From Pseudoclavibacter sp. AY1F1 (GTDB lineage Bacteria; Actinomycetota; Actinomycetes; Actinomycetales; Microbacteriaceae): a DNA stretch of 47,988 nt. The notes under the pieces are model-generated. The model saw only the letters and a program-made list of their open reading frames with translations. It searched no databases and had not been told where the DNA came from. Where the stretch lies: contig NZ_PSTQ01000017.1 of the NCBI RefSeq assembly GCF_002931075.1, positions 1 to 47,988 of the forward strand, in the 5' to 3' direction. A program made the translations under genes and the position numbers. Below, one piece after another: positions 27,204 through 39,430 of this stretch; position 1 is the stretch's first letter, and the number at the start of each line of letters is the position of its first letter.

Positions 27204-27827
27204 ATGACCGCTTATACCCTTCCCGACCTCGCCTACGACTACTCCGCACTCGCTCCGAGCATCAGCGGCGAGATCATGGAACTGCACCACTCGAAGCACC
27301 ACGCCACTTACGTGAAGGGCGCCAACACGGCGCTCGAGCAGCTCGCGGAGGCTCGCGAGAGCGGCAACCTCGCGAACGTCAACAAGCTCGAGAAGGACCT
27401 GGCCTTCAACCTCGGCGGCCACGTCAACCACTCCATCTTCTGGACGAACCTCTCCCCGAACGGCGGCGGCCAGGCGACCGGTTCGCTCGCCACCGCGATC
27501 GACGAGCAGTTCGGCTCCTTCGACAAGTTCGTCGCGCAGTTCACTGCCGTCGCACTCGGCGTGCAGGGCTCCGGCTGGGCAGTGCTCGCCTACGACGTGC
27601 TCGGCGAGCAGCTCGCGATCTTCCAGCTCTTCGACCAGCAGGGCAACGTTCCATTCGGGCTCGTCCCGCTGCTCATGCTCGACGTCTGGGAGCACGCGTA
27701 CTACCTCGACTACCGCAACGTGCGCGCCGACTACATCAAGGCGTTCTGGAACATCGCTGACTGGGACAACGTGCAGCAGCGTTACGACGCAGCGACGACG
27801 AAGACAAACGGCCTCATCACGCTCTAG
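27204..27827 (+). CDS. sodA: Superoxide dismutase (Mn/Fe)
   Basis: A 207-residue cytosolic superoxide dismutase. The start reads [15 protein letters not shown]; the metal ligands are His28 (ELHHSKHH), the His in [10 protein letters not shown] near residue 76, and Asp/His in [11 protein letters not shown] near residue 163. The [12 protein letters not shown] loop is typical of actinobacterial Mn/Fe enzymes. AGAGGG lies 8 nt before ATG 27204. It follows the SoxR/flavin reductase pair by 122 nt and ends in a strong hairpin. Confidence 0.97.
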   Translation: MTAYTLPDLAYDYSALAPSISGEIMELHHSKHHATYVKGANTALEQLAEARESGNLANVNKLEKDLAFNLGGHVNHSIFWTNLSPNGGGQATGSLATAIDEQFGSFDKFVAQFTAVALGVQGSGWAVLAYDVLGEQLAIFQLFDQQGNVPFGLVPLLMLDVWEHAYYLDYRNVRADYIKAFWNIADWDNVQQRYDAATTKTNGLITL

Positions 27828-27846
27828 CCTTTCCGCGCTCAGGAGC

Positions 27847-27887
27847 ACGTTCGGGATGCGCAGCCTTTGGGCGCGCATCCCGAACGT
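27847..27887 (+). terminator. Terminator hairpin after sodA
   Basis: Perfect 15-bp arms ACGTTCGGGATGCGC (27847-27861) and GCGCATCCCGAACGT (27873-27887) around an 11-nt loop, 19 nt after the sodA stop. A short T-poor tail follows. Confidence 0.8.
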
Positions 27888-28056
27888 CGTTCCTGGCCCT
27901 TCGCCACGTTCAGGCGATTTCGCCGTACACAGACACGCTTTCCTGGTAAAAGACCCGGGGCGTTTGCAGTTTCCTACACGCCCCCTACTGTGATCTCCGA
28001 GGCACTGCATCACCTCCGATGCGGGCCGGACGTTTCACCCATAAAAGAGGGATCCC

Positions 28057-28446
28057 ATGGACTACTGGTCTAATTTCTGGAACATCATCTGGTACGGCTT
28101 CACGTTCTTCGTGTTCATCGCCTACATCATGGTGATCTTCTCGATCTTCAGCGACATCTTCCGCGACCATAAGCTCAAGGGTTGGCACAAGGCGCTCTGG
28201 ATCGTCTTCATCTTGGTCTTCCAGGTTGTCGGCCCCATCGTGTACCTCATCGTGCGCGGTGCAGGCATGGGCCAGCGCCAGGCGCAGGCGATCAAGGCCG
28301 CGCAGGACGCACAGGAGAGCTACATCCGCGACGTTGCACAGGTCTCACCGGCCGACGAAATCGCGAAGGCGAAGGCCCTCCTCGACTCTGGCGCCATCAC
28401 GCAGAGCGAGTACGAGACGCTCAAGGCGAAGCACATCAACGCCTAG
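28057..28446 (+). CDS. Membrane protein with SHOCT-type C-terminus
   Basis: A 129-residue protein: two hydrophobic segments (residues about 10-33 and 44-68, the second WIVFILVFQVVGPIVYLIVRG, PLDc_N-like) and a C-terminal short helix-pair of SHOCT type, DEIAKAKALLDSGAITQSEYETLKAKHI. Such proteins are common in actinobacteria, with no settled function. The AGAGGGATCCC before ATG 28057 is a fair ribosome site. Confidence 0.85.
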   Translation: MDYWSNFWNIIWYGFTFFVFIAYIMVIFSIFSDIFRDHKLKGWHKALWIVFILVFQVVGPIVYLIVRGAGMGQRQAQAIKAAQDAQESYIRDVAQVSPADEIAKAKALLDSGAITQSEYETLKAKHINA

Positions 28447-28474
28447 GACCCTCGTCACACAACGCGCTCGAAGC

Positions 28475-28528
28475 CTGAGGCGCGGCGGGGCGGTGGATGC
28501 ATGCATCCACTTCCCCGCCGCGCCTCAG
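28475..28528. terminator. 54-nt near-perfect palindrome (terminator-like)
   Basis: The arms CTGAGGCGCGGCGGGG (28475-28490) and CCCCGCCGCGCCTCAG (28513-28528) are exact inverted repeats. The centre, GTGGATGCATGCATCCAC (28493-28510), is itself a perfect palindrome; only the CG/TT dinucleotides are unpaired. The next gene's -10 (28529) follows directly, so the hairpin insulates the two genes. Confidence 0.88.
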
Positions 28529-28541
28529 TAGTCTCGGTGGC
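28529..28541 (+). promoter_or_regulatory. Leaderless-type -10 of the EI24 gene
   Basis: TAGTCT (28529-28534) ends exactly 7 nt before ATG 28542 and follows directly on the palindrome. Confidence 0.6.
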
Positions 28542-29345
28542 ATGATCGGGCAGTTCTTCGCAGGCGTCAGCGCGCTCTTCCAGGGCTTCGGGTACTGGAG
28601 GAAGAAACCGCACCTGATGCTGCTCGGACTCATCCCGGCGCTCATCGTGTTCCTGCTGGTGGGCGCCGCGCTCGTGACGCTGCTGTTCTTTGTCGATGAC
28701 ATCGTCGAGTGGGCAACCCCGTGGACCTCCACCTGGGATGAGCTGTGGCGCAACACGCTCCGCATCGCCTTCATGACCCTCATCGTCGCGGGTGGCGTCT
28801 TCCTCTCGATCACGACGTTCACGGCCATCACCCTCACCGTCGGCGACCCGTTCTACGAGCGAATCTGGCTGAGCGTCGAGCGCGACCTCGGCGACGAGAA
28901 CCCCGGAGAGGGGCTCGGCATCTTCGCTGCGGTCAAGGGCAGCCTGTGGCTTGTCGGCATGGGCATCCTCGCCGCCATCGTGGTGGCCATCATCGGCGTC
29001 ATCCCGCTTGTTGGCTCAGTCACCGCGGCCGTCGTCGGCGTGGCACTCAACGGGACTGTGCTCTCCAGAGAGCTCACCGGCAGGGCACTGGATGCGCGTC
29101 GCCTGCTCGGCGAGCAGCGGGCAGCCGTCATCCGCGGCAACCGAGCCCAGCTGCTCGGATTCGGTGTCGCCACACAACTGTGCTTCATGGTCCCCGGCGG
29201 CGCGGTCTTCACGATGCCGGCAGCCGTCGCGGGTTCGACGGTGCTCGCGAGGCGACTGCTCGACGAACGCGGCCTCACGAGTGTCGGCAGCCGCGAGGGC
29301 GCGCCGGAGCTCGGCAGACCCGCACAGCGCCAAATTCCGCACTAG
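28542..29345 (+). CDS. EI24-domain membrane protein (CysZ-like)
   Basis: A 267-residue membrane protein of the EI24/CysZ family. It begins MIGQFFAGVSALFQGFGYWRKKPHLM, has about four to five long hydrophobic stretches (residues 30-60, 78-105, 130-175 and 215-240) and the VGDPFYERIWLSVERDLGD motif between them. CysZ relatives transport sulfate, but the actinobacterial homologues are not characterised. The leaderless -10 supports ATG 28542 over an in-frame ATG at 28497 that lies in the palindrome. Its stop region is tandemly duplicated (29337-29396). Confidence 0.86.
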   Translation: MIGQFFAGVSALFQGFGYWRKKPHLMLLGLIPALIVFLLVGAALVTLLFFVDDIVEWATPWTSTWDELWRNTLRIAFMTLIVAGGVFLSITTFTAITLTVGDPFYERIWLSVERDLGDENPGEGLGIFAAVKGSLWLVGMGILAAIVVAIIGVIPLVGSVTAAVVGVALNGTVLSRELTGRALDARRLLGEQRAAVIRGNRAQLLGFGVATQLCFMVPGGAVFTMPAAVAGSTVLARRLLDERGLTSVGSREGAPELGRPAQRQIPH

Positions 29346-29396
29346 CCACCGCACTAGGCACCGCGCCAGGCACCGCGCTCAAGACCGCGCTTGCCG
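29337..29396 (+). repeat. 12-bp tandem array starting at the EI24 stop codon
   Basis: Five 12-bp units: CCGCACTAGCCA (29337), CCGCACTAGGCA (29349), CCGCGCCAGGCA (29361), CCGCGCTCAAGA (29373) and CCGCGCTTGCCG (29385). The first contains the EI24 stop (TAG), and the last supplies the TTGCCG -35 of the PTS promoter. Confidence 0.92.
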
Positions 29397-29420
29397 AATC
29401 CGCGATGTTGCGGTTAGAGT
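29391..29420 (+). promoter_or_regulatory. Promoter of the first beta-glucoside PTS operon
   Basis: TTGCCG (29391-29396, -35) and TAGAGT (29415-29420, -10) with an 18-nt spacer. The predicted start near 29427 leaves the antiterminator RNA site almost at the 5' end of the transcript. Confidence 0.6.
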
Positions 29421-29434
29421 TCGAGGCGACTGCG

Positions 29435-29480
29435 GGCCTGTTACTCAGCGAGGCAAGAACCCACGTCACAGCTCCCGAGT
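29435..29480 (+). promoter_or_regulatory. RAT (antiterminator RNA) site of PTS operon 1
   Basis: GGCCTGTTACTCAGC followed by GAGGCAAGAACCC (29435-29462) matches the BglG/LicT ribonucleic antiterminator pattern (GGnTTGTTACTG...GCAGGCAAAACC). A hairpin AGCTCC-CGAGT-GGAGCT (29470-29486) follows and may be part of the leader terminator, although it lacks a T-run. The antiterminator is encoded at the end of the same operon. Confidence 0.75.
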
Positions 29481-29488
29481 GGAGCTGA

Positions 29489-33094
<3,606 letters not shown>

Positions 33095-33100
33095 TGTCGC

Positions 33101-33133
33101 TCCCGGGGACCCCGCAGGTCGGGGTCCCCGGGA
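33101..33133 (+). terminator. Strong hairpin between GH1 and antiterminator genes
   Basis: CCCGGGGACCCC (33102-33113) and GGGGTCCCCGGG (33121-33132) form a perfect 12-bp stem (13 with T33101-A33133) around GCAGGTC. It lies 7 nt after the GH1 stop. A second weaker hairpin, GACTGCGTCC-GAGC-GGACGTAGTC, is at 33144-33167, just ahead of the antiterminator gene. They probably reduce readthrough into that gene. Confidence 0.8.
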
Positions 33134-33239
33134 AACCCACTCAGACTGCGTCCGAGCGGACGTAGTCTTCATCTGTGCGCGCGGCAGGAACCGTGAACTG
33201 CCGAGTGCCGAACCAGAGAACTTGAGGAGGGGAGACCCG

Positions 33240-34136
33240 ATGACGAAGACGCAGACGGGGACCCTGCTGAGGGTGTTGAACAACAACGCCATCATGGTCG
33301 ACGCCGCAGGCGACCGAGTCATCCTGCTCGGCCGCGGCATCGGCTTCGGCAAGCGCCTCGGCGACGCCGTCGACCTCGAGGCCGCCACCGAGTCGTTCTC
33401 TCCCTCCACAGCGCTCGAGCTTCGCCAGCTCGCCGACTTCGCCAGGGAGATTCCGCTCGAAGTGTTCCGCGTCGCGCGGAGGGCCGTCGACCACGCCGAA
33501 ACCGTAGGCGACGTTCGGCCGAGCCAAGCGCTGCTTCTCTCAGTTGCCGACCACCTGCACTTCGCGGTCGTCCGCGCCCAGACTGGCTTACGCGTCGACT
33601 TCCCACTCAAGTGGGAAATAGCCCAGCTGTATCCGCGTGAGACCCAGCTTGGTCAGGCGACGGTCCGGTTCGCCAACGAGGAACTCGACGACGCGTCCGC
33701 CATCGACGCCGACGAGGCCACCGCATTCGCGATGCACTTCGTCAACGCGCAGTTCGCGAAGTCGGACACCTCGCAGACCGTGGCCATGACCAAGACCCTG
33801 CAGAGCGTTGTCGACGTCGTCACCGAGACCCTGGGGGCGGATGCGACTGCCGACCCCACGAACGTCGCCCGCTTCGTCACGCACCTGCGATACCTGTACG
33901 CGCGCATGACCACGCGCACGCAGCTCGACAGCGCTCCGCCGCAGCTCTTCACGGCCATCCGGGACTCGTACCCCGAGATCGTCGCGACGAGCGACCGAGT
34001 GCGCGACATCATCGAGGCGCAGGGCGGCAAGCTCAGCGAAGCCGAGGTCTGCTACCTCGAGATCCACCTCGCGCGCCTTTCGACGAGCGGCCGGGAGCCG
34101 CAGGCGGCTGCGCCCGCGGACGTGCCGCCCGCGTAG
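33240..34136 (+). CDS. licT: BglG/LicT-family transcriptional antiterminator (operon 1)
   Basis: A 298-residue RNA-binding antiterminator. The N-terminal CAT domain (residues 1-60) has LRVLNNNAIMVD and the LLGRGIGF loop. Two PTS regulation domains follow. All four phosphorylatable histidines seem present: SVADHLHFA (PRD1), AFAMHFVNA (PRD1), RFVTHLRYLYARM (PRD2) and CYLEIHLARL (PRD2). It should bind the RAT at 29435 when HPr-phosphorylated and not inhibited by EIIB. GAGGAGGGGAGA precedes ATG 33240. Its position as the last gene after a terminator differs from operon 2, where it is first. Confidence 0.93.
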   Translation: MTKTQTGTLLRVLNNNAIMVDAAGDRVILLGRGIGFGKRLGDAVDLEAATESFSPSTALELRQLADFAREIPLEVFRVARRAVDHAETVGDVRPSQALLLSVADHLHFAVVRAQTGLRVDFPLKWEIAQLYPRETQLGQATVRFANEELDDASAIDADEATAFAMHFVNAQFAKSDTSQTVAMTKTLQSVVDVVTETLGADATADPTNVARFVTHLRYLYARMTTRTQLDSAPPQLFTAIRDSYPEIVATSDRVRDIIEAQGGKLSEAEVCYLEIHLARLSTSGREPQAAAPADVPPA

Positions 34137-34343
34137 ACGGACCGGACCCCGCGCGCACCGCCGAACCGCGGGCTGCTCGGGGCATGTTCCGCTGCTCCGC
34201 CCACCCCATCGCCCGTCATTTCGAGATGGGTTCCACGCTTCGGGATGGCTTGCAACCCATCCGCGTGCGTGAAAGCCATCCCCAGTCTCACGATGCGGGC
34301 ATGCGCGCCGGCGTCGGCGAGCGGCGCGTGACTTGCGCTGCGG
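34137..34343. other. 207-nt convergent intergenic region with interleaved inverted repeats
   Basis: GATGGGTT (34225-34232) pairs with AACCCATC (34254-34261), and GGGATGGCTT (34242-34251) pairs with AAGCCATCCC (34273-34282). The two stems interleave, as in a pseudoknot. No gene is seen here between the antiterminator stop and the aminotransferase stop. Confidence 0.75.
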
Positions 34344-35582
34344 TTAGCGCTGTTTCGCGACAGCGCGGCCGAGGCGGGCGGCGCCCTCCTGCAGTCGCTC
34401 GATGGGGGTGTCGCCGTAGGAGAGGCGGAGTCGGCGGTCGGCGTCCGTGCCTGGACCAGACGGGAAGAACGAACCCCGCTGGTAGCTGATGCCCTCGGCC
34501 GTCGCGTCGTCCGCGAGCTTGTCGGCGTCGATCGAGTCGTCCGCGATCCGCGGCCACAGGAACAGGCCGCCCTCTGGTGCGTCGATCTCGAAGACCCCGG
34601 GGGACTCGGCTTCGAGGGCCGCCGCCAGCCCATCCGCCCGCTCCCGGTACAGGGCGCGCGCCGAGGCGAGCGTGTCGTCGAAGAACGTGGGCGTCGTCCC
34701 GAGCAGCTCGGCGACCGCGTGCTGCACGAGCTGCGAGGAGTGCGAGTCCTGGCGGGCGCGCAGCGACACGAAGTCGGGTAGGAGCCGCTCGGGCAGCACG
34801 ATCCAGCCGAGGCGCAGGCCAGGGCCGAGCGTCTTCGTGAACGTGTTGATGTGGATCACGTGCGACGAGTTGTTGAAGACCTCGAAGTCGAGTTCCTCGC
34901 CGCGGAAGCCGAGCTCCCGGTACGGGTTGTCGGCGAGCAGAATGAAGTTGTACTGCTCTGCGAGGCGCACGAGCTCGCGGCGACCCTCGAAGGTCAGGCT
35001 GTGCTGCGACGGGTTGTGGAAGTCGGGCACCGTGTAGACAGCCGCCGGGCGCACGCCCGCGATGAGGTGCGCCTCCAGCTCGGCAACATCGAAGCCGTCA
35101 CGGCCGACCGTGATCGGCAGGATCTTGGCATCCGAGAGCTCGAGCCCTCGAAGGAACAGCGGGAAGATCGGGTTGTCGACGGCGACAAGTCCACCGCGCT
35201 CGACGACAAGCTGCACGGCGAGCGAGATGCCGTGGAATCCGCCGTTCGTGATGAGGATGCGCGACACCGGCACGCCCTCGCGAGCGGCGATCCACTCGCG
35301 GAGCGCTGGGACCCCCTCGGTGCGCCCGTACTGCAGCGCAGGCACGCCGGGCACCGAGAGGACGCGCGCGGTGGCCTCGGCCAGCTCGGCCGAGGGCAGC
35401 ACCGACGGGTCTGGGATGCCTCCGAGCAGCTCGATGGCGTCGGGGTGGCGGTCGCGCAGCGTCGCGTCGCCGAAGCCCTTTGGGGCTGTGAAGGCGCGGG
35501 CGAGTTCGGTCGAGGTCCACGTCGGGGGCGCTGATGCTGCCGACGTCTCGGTGAGGTTCTGGTGAGTGGCGGTCGTCGTCAT
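34344..35582 (-). CDS. PLP-dependent aminotransferase (class I/II, MocR-like fold without HTH)
   Basis: A 412-residue aminotransferase. QYGRTEGVPALREWIA near residue 85, VYTVPDFHNPSQHSLTFEGRRELV near 180, LADNPYRELGF and the cofactor lysine in HINTFTKTLGPGLRLGW near residue 255 define the 2-aminoadipate/alpha-amino-acid aminotransferase subgroup. It transfers amino groups between an amino acid and a 2-oxo acid in the cytosol. It lies 93 nt after the ABC ATPase fusion on the same strand, so imported peptides or amino acids are plausible substrates. AGAGAGAG about 9 nt upstream of ATG 35582 is the likely ribosome site. Confidence 0.88.
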   Translation of the reverse strand: MTTTATHQNLTETSAASAPPTWTSTELARAFTAPKGFGDATLRDRHPDAIELLGGIPDPSVLPSAELAEATARVLSVPGVPALQYGRTEGVPALREWIAAREGVPVSRILITNGGFHGISLAVQLVVERGGLVAVDNPIFPLFLRGLELSDAKILPITVGRDGFDVAELEAHLIAGVRPAAVYTVPDFHNPSQHSLTFEGRRELVRLAEQYNFILLADNPYRELGFRGEELDFEVFNNSSHVIHINTFTKTLGPGLRLGWIVLPERLLPDFVSLRARQDSHSSQLVQHAVAELLGTTPTFFDDTLASARALYRERADGLAAALEAESPGVFEIDAPEGGLFLWPRIADDSIDADKLADDATAEGISYQRGSFFPSGPGTDADRRLRLSYGDTPIERLQEGAARLGRAVAKQR

Positions 35583-35675
35583 CGTGTGTCGCTCTCTCTC
35601 GCGCGGGCGGTCAGACCCGGTCAGATCAGAAATTCTTGAAAGGGCTCACCCGCGACGCGGGCGTGCCGGTGCGCA

Positions 35676-37376
35676 TCAGACGAGCGCCGGGACCTGCTCG
35701 GCCGGTGTTGCGGTCGCCAAGACCGCGTGGCCGTAGCTCGGTGTTGGGATCGCGTCGATGAGCGCCCGCGTGTACGGCTGCTCTGGATGCGCGAGCACCT
35801 CGGCGACGCGCCCCGACTCGACGACCTTGCCGCCCTGCAGCACCGACACCGTGTCCGCGACCTGGCGCACAAGCGCGAGGTCGTGCGAGACGAACAAGTA
35901 GGTGAGGCCAAGCTGGGCCTGCAGCTGGAACAGCACCTCGAAGATCTCCGCCTGCACGGTCACATCGAGCGCCGAGGTGGGCTCGTCGAGGACCAGGACG
36001 TCGGGTCGCAGCACGAGTGCGCGCGCGATCGCGACGCGCTGGCGCTGCCCGCCGGACAGCGCCGAGGGTTTCCTCGACAGGTACTCCGCGCCCAGCCCCA
36101 CCGACGCGAGCGCGGCCCGCGCCTTCTCGGCACGCTCCCGCTTATCGCCGACCTTGTAGCGATCGAGCGGCTCGCGCACGAGGCGCTCCACACGCCACGT
36201 CGGGTCGAGGGACGTGAACGGGTTCTGGTAGACGAGCTGCAGATGGCGGCGGATCTCGCGCAGCTGCTTCGGCGTGCTGCCGTCGACCCGCTCGTCACCG
36301 ACTCGCACCTCGCCGGAGTCCGCCTCTTCGAGTCCGAGGAGGATGCGAACGGCGGTCGTCTTGCCTGAGCCAGACTCCCCCACGAGCGCGTGAGTGGTGC
36401 CCGCCTTGACCGAGAACGAGACGCCGTCCAGGGCCGCGACGCGACGCTCGCCGACCGAGAAGCTCTTCGAGACACCCGTCACCGCAACCTGATCCGAGCT
36501 CCCGCCACGGCTGTCCCGTTGCAGCAGGGAACCGTACCGGTCGGGGTTCAGCGCCGGCGCATCCTGACGCAGTCTTACCGTGTACGGCGACGTCGACTCG
36601 GTGAACACCCGCTCGGTGGGGCCCGACTCCTGAACCTCGCCGCCCTTGAGCACCACGATCTGCTGCGTGCGCTCCGCCGCGATCGCGAGGTCGTGCGTGA
36701 TGAGCACAAGCCCGATGCCGAGCTCGCTCTGCAGTTCGCTGAGGACCTCAAGGATGCGCTTCTGGATGGTCACGTCGAGGGCGCTTGTCGGCTCGTCGGC
36801 GATGAGCAGGTCGGGGCTCGGCAGCACGGCGAGGCCGATGAGCACACGCTGCAGCATGCCGCCGGACAGCTGGTGCGGGTACGACTCGTAGACGCGCCTG
36901 GGATCGGGCAGCCCGACCCGCTCGAAGGTCGCGAAGATGAGCTCGCGCTGCTCGTCGCGCGACAGCCCATCGACGAGGTCGGCGGCCTCGTGGGCCTGCG
37001 AGCCGATCGTGCGCACCGGGTTGAGGGCGTTCGCCGGGTCCTGTGGCACGAAGCCGATGCGCGTGCCCCGCAGCGGCCGGAACTGGCGCGGCGAGTAGGC
37101 GAGCACATCCCTGCCCTCGAAGCGGATGCTGCCGGCAGCCTTACCGCCGTCCGGAAGGAGGCGGAGGATCGCGCGGGCGATCGTCGATTTACCCGACCCC
37201 GACTCCCCGATGAGCGCGAGGCTCTCGCCGCGGTTGAGGGTGAAGCTCACGTCGGTGACGACCTGGCTCTTCCCGTACGCGACCGAGAGGTTCTCGACCT
37301 GCAGCAGGGGCTGCCGGTCTGGCTCGGGGGCGGACGCCGTCGCGGGTGCGGATGCGGATGCGGATGCGGTAGTCAT
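35676..37376 (-). CDS. Fused dipeptide ABC transporter ATPase (DppD-DppF type)
   Basis: A 566-residue protein with two nucleotide-binding domains. Domain 1 (residues about 25-265): Walker A IGESGSGKST near 55, signature LSGGMLQRVLIG, Walker B LLIADEPTSALD. Domain 2 (about 300-550): Walker A VGESGSGKTT near 335, signature LSGGQRQRVAIARAL, Walker B VLVLDEPTSALD. Each is followed by the oligopeptide-type ending (SPYTVRLR, QPYTRALIDAIP). A single fused chain replaces the usual DppD plus DppF pair. The N-terminus is an Ala/Ser repeat encoded by GCGGAT hexamers (37348-37369). GAGAGG lies six nt before ATG 37376. It energises the permeases encoded upstream. Confidence 0.93.
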   Translation of the reverse strand: MTTASASASAPATASAPEPDRQPLLQVENLSVAYGKSQVVTDVSFTLNRGESLALIGESGSGKSTIARAILRLLPDGGKAAGSIRFEGRDVLAYSPRQFRPLRGTRIGFVPQDPANALNPVRTIGSQAHEAADLVDGLSRDEQRELIFATFERVGLPDPRRVYESYPHQLSGGMLQRVLIGLAVLPSPDLLIADEPTSALDVTIQKRILEVLSELQSELGIGLVLITHDLAIAAERTQQIVVLKGGEVQESGPTERVFTESTSPYTVRLRQDAPALNPDRYGSLLQRDSRGGSSDQVAVTGVSKSFSVGERRVAALDGVSFSVKAGTTHALVGESGSGKTTAVRILLGLEEADSGEVRVGDERVDGSTPKQLREIRRHLQLVYQNPFTSLDPTWRVERLVREPLDRYKVGDKRERAEKARAALASVGLGAEYLSRKPSALSGGQRQRVAIARALVLRPDVLVLDEPTSALDVTVQAEIFEVLFQLQAQLGLTYLFVSHDLALVRQVADTVSVLQGGKVVESGRVAEVLAHPEQPYTRALIDAIPTPSYGHAVLATATPAEQVPALV

Positions 37377-37420
37377 AGCGTGCCTCTCATTCGTCTGTTC
37401 AGCCAAGGTCCGGCGTCCGA

Positions 37421-38290
37421 TCAGGACGTCTGCCGGAGCCACCGGCTGATGCGGTTGACGGAGAGCACCGTCGCGATGGTGACAAGCGCGGGCCACAGGA
37501 CAAGCCAGGGCGCGCGCGGGTAGTCCTTGCCATTGGAGATGAGGAGGCCCCAGTCGGACGCGGGCGGCGGGTCACCGTAGCCGAGGAACGCGAGGCCGGC
37601 GATGACGAGGATCGAGAGCCCGAACTGCAGCACGGCAAGCGCGAGCACGGAACGGGACGCGTTCGGGAGCACGTGACGGCCGAGCACGTGCCACTTCGAG
37701 CCGCCCTGCAGGTACGCGGCCTCCACGAACGTGGCCCGCCGCGTCTTCAGCACCTCGGAGCGCATGACACGGGCGAAGACGGCAACCGCGGACACGCCCG
37801 TCGCGATCGCGGCGTTGATGGTCTGGAAGCCGAGCGACGAGACGATCACCACGGCGAGGAGGAAGCTCGGGATCGCGAGCAGCACATCCACGAACCTCGC
37901 GAGCACCGTGTCAGTCCAGGAGCCGATGAAGCCGCCGATGAGGCCGATCGCGCCGCCCACCACGACGCCGATGACGACGGCGACGAGCGCCGACGAGATC
38001 GACGACTGGGTGCCGAAGACGACCCGAGCGAACTGGTCGCGGCCCAGGTGGTCGGTGCCGACCCAGTGCTGCAGGCTCGGGCCGAGGAACTTGTCGGCGG
38101 GCACGCCGTCGACGGGGCTGTAGGACGTGAAGACGCCAGGAAACAGCGACCAGGAGAGCACAAGCGCAATGACGAGGAACGACAGCACAACCGTCGGCGG
38201 GAGGACCCCGATGGCGCGCACCTTGAATGCGGCTTTCGGGCTGCGGCCGCCCGTGGCGCCAGGGGCGGCGTTCAGAACTGCGGAAGTCAT
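37421..38290 (-). CDS. Dipeptide/oligopeptide ABC transporter permease (DppC type)
   Basis: A 289-residue permease with six predicted helices. LGPSLQHWVGTDHLGRDQFARVVFGTQSSI holds the DppC-typical GTDxxGRD motif near residue 80. The EAA loop is VEAAYLQGGSKWHVLGRHVLPNA near 205. ATG 38290 overlaps the DppB stop as ATGA, so the two are translationally coupled. The ATPase fusion follows 44 nt downstream. Confidence 0.93.
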   Translation of the reverse strand: MTSAVLNAAPGATGGRSPKAAFKVRAIGVLPPTVVLSFLVIALVLSWSLFPGVFTSYSPVDGVPADKFLGPSLQHWVGTDHLGRDQFARVVFGTQSSISSALVAVVIGVVVGGAIGLIGGFIGSWTDTVLARFVDVLLAIPSFLLAVVIVSSLGFQTINAAIATGVSAVAVFARVMRSEVLKTRRATFVEAAYLQGGSKWHVLGRHVLPNASRSVLALAVLQFGLSILVIAGLAFLGYGDPPPASDWGLLISNGKDYPRAPWLVLWPALVTIATVLSVNRISRWLRQTS

Positions 38291-39429
38291 ACGATGCTCG
38301 CCTCTTCCTTGAGTGGTGAGTCGGGCTTGAGTGGTGAGTCGTGCTTGAGTGGTGACTCGGGCTTGAGTGGTGATTCGGGCTCGACTGGTGAGTCGGGCTG
38401 CGAGGACTGCGACGCGGCAGACGCCTTCGCGCGTTCGGGCGTGGATGCATCCCCGTCGCCGATCACGGGGCCACCCTTCTTGCGGTTGCCCTCGATGTCG
38501 ACGCGCGGGTCGAGGATCGGGTAGGCCAGGTCGGCGAGCAGGTTCACGAGCACGAAGACGACCGCGGCGAGACCGACAACCGCCTGCAGGACTGGGAGGT
38601 CTTGGCTTGCGACGGCACGCTGCACGACGCTGCCGATGCCGCTCCGCCCGAACACGGCCTCCGTGATGAGCGACCCTCCAAGCAGCTCACCGACCGTGAG
38701 CGCAAGCACCGTCACCGCCGGGAGTGCCGACGGCTTCAACAGGTGTCGCGTGAAGAGCCGACGCTGCGTGAGGCCGCGCGAACGCGCCACCGACGCGTAC
38801 TCCTGCGAGGAGGCGTGGTCGAGGTTCGTGATGAGCACCTCCGCGATCTGCGCGGAGACGGGAATGCCGAGGGCGACGGCGGCAAAGAACGTCGCCCAGG
38901 CGCTCTCAGGGTCGACGATGCGGAACAGGCCAAGCCCGAACGCGAACACGTTGATGAGGAGCAGGCCGATGACGAAGTTCGGCACCGACAGGAACAGCGA
39001 CGGGAACGCGCGGAGCAGGCCCTGGCCATAGCGGACGGGGAGCACCTGCGTGCCGAACGCGATGAGCACGGCGAGCACAACCGCGACGAGGAGGGCGCTG
39101 CCCGCGAGCGCGAGCGTCGAAGGCAGCGCATCCCCGATGAGGTCGGCGACGGGGAGGTTCGACCGCAACGAGACGCCGAAGTCGCCGACCACGAACCGCG
39201 TGAGCGAGCCCCACAGCTGCACGAGCAGCGGCTGGTCGAGGCCGTAGTAGGCCACGATGCGGGCGATCTCCTCCTCCGTGAACCCGTTCTCCGGGTTCCG
39301 GAGCGTGCTCGTGACCGGGTCGCCGGGCAGCACGCTGATCACGAAGAACGTGAAGACGTAGGCGAGCAGCACCACGATGACTGCCTGCCCGGTTCGCCTC
39401 AGCGCGAAGCGCGTGTACCGCCCTCGCAT
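38287..39429 (-). CDS. Dipeptide/oligopeptide ABC transporter permease (DppB type) with repeat tail
   Basis: A 380-residue permease. VISVLPGDPVTSTL near residue 33 and GDFGVSLRSNLPV near 85 are DppB motifs, and the EAA loop (QEYASVARSRGLTQRRLFTRHLL) is at about 215. The membrane part ends near residue 320 (LADLAYPILDPRVD). The last 60 residues are a cytosolic extension with SPLKPESPLKHDSPLKPDSPL, encoded by five 18-bp repeats. ATG 39429 follows the binding-protein stop after one base. Confidence 0.92.
   Translation of the reverse strand: MRGRYTRFALRRTGQAVIVVLLAYVFTFFVISVLPGDPVTSTLRNPENGFTEEEIARIVAYYGLDQPLLVQLWGSLTRFVVGDFGVSLRSNLPVADLIGDALPSTLALAGSALLVAVVLAVLIAFGTQVLPVRYGQGLLRAFPSLFLSVPNFVIGLLLINVFAFGLGLFRIVDPESAWATFFAAVALGIPVSAQIAEVLITNLDHASSQEYASVARSRGLTQRRLFTRHLLKPSALPAVTVLALTVGELLGGSLITEAVFGRSGIGSVVQRAVASQDLPVLQAVVGLAAVVFVLVNLLADLAYPILDPRVDIEGNRKKGGPVIGDGDASTPERAKASAASQSSQPDSPVEPESPLKPESPLKHDSPLKPDSPLKEEASIV
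38308..38397 (-). repeat. 18-bp x5 tandem repeat at the DppB C-terminus
   Basis: Five units of 18 bp (plus strand CTTGAGTGGTGAGTCGGG and variants) at 38308, 38326, 38344, 38362 and 38380. They encode SPLKP(E/D)-type hexapeptides. The frame is kept. Confidence 0.95.
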
Positions 39430-39430
39430 G

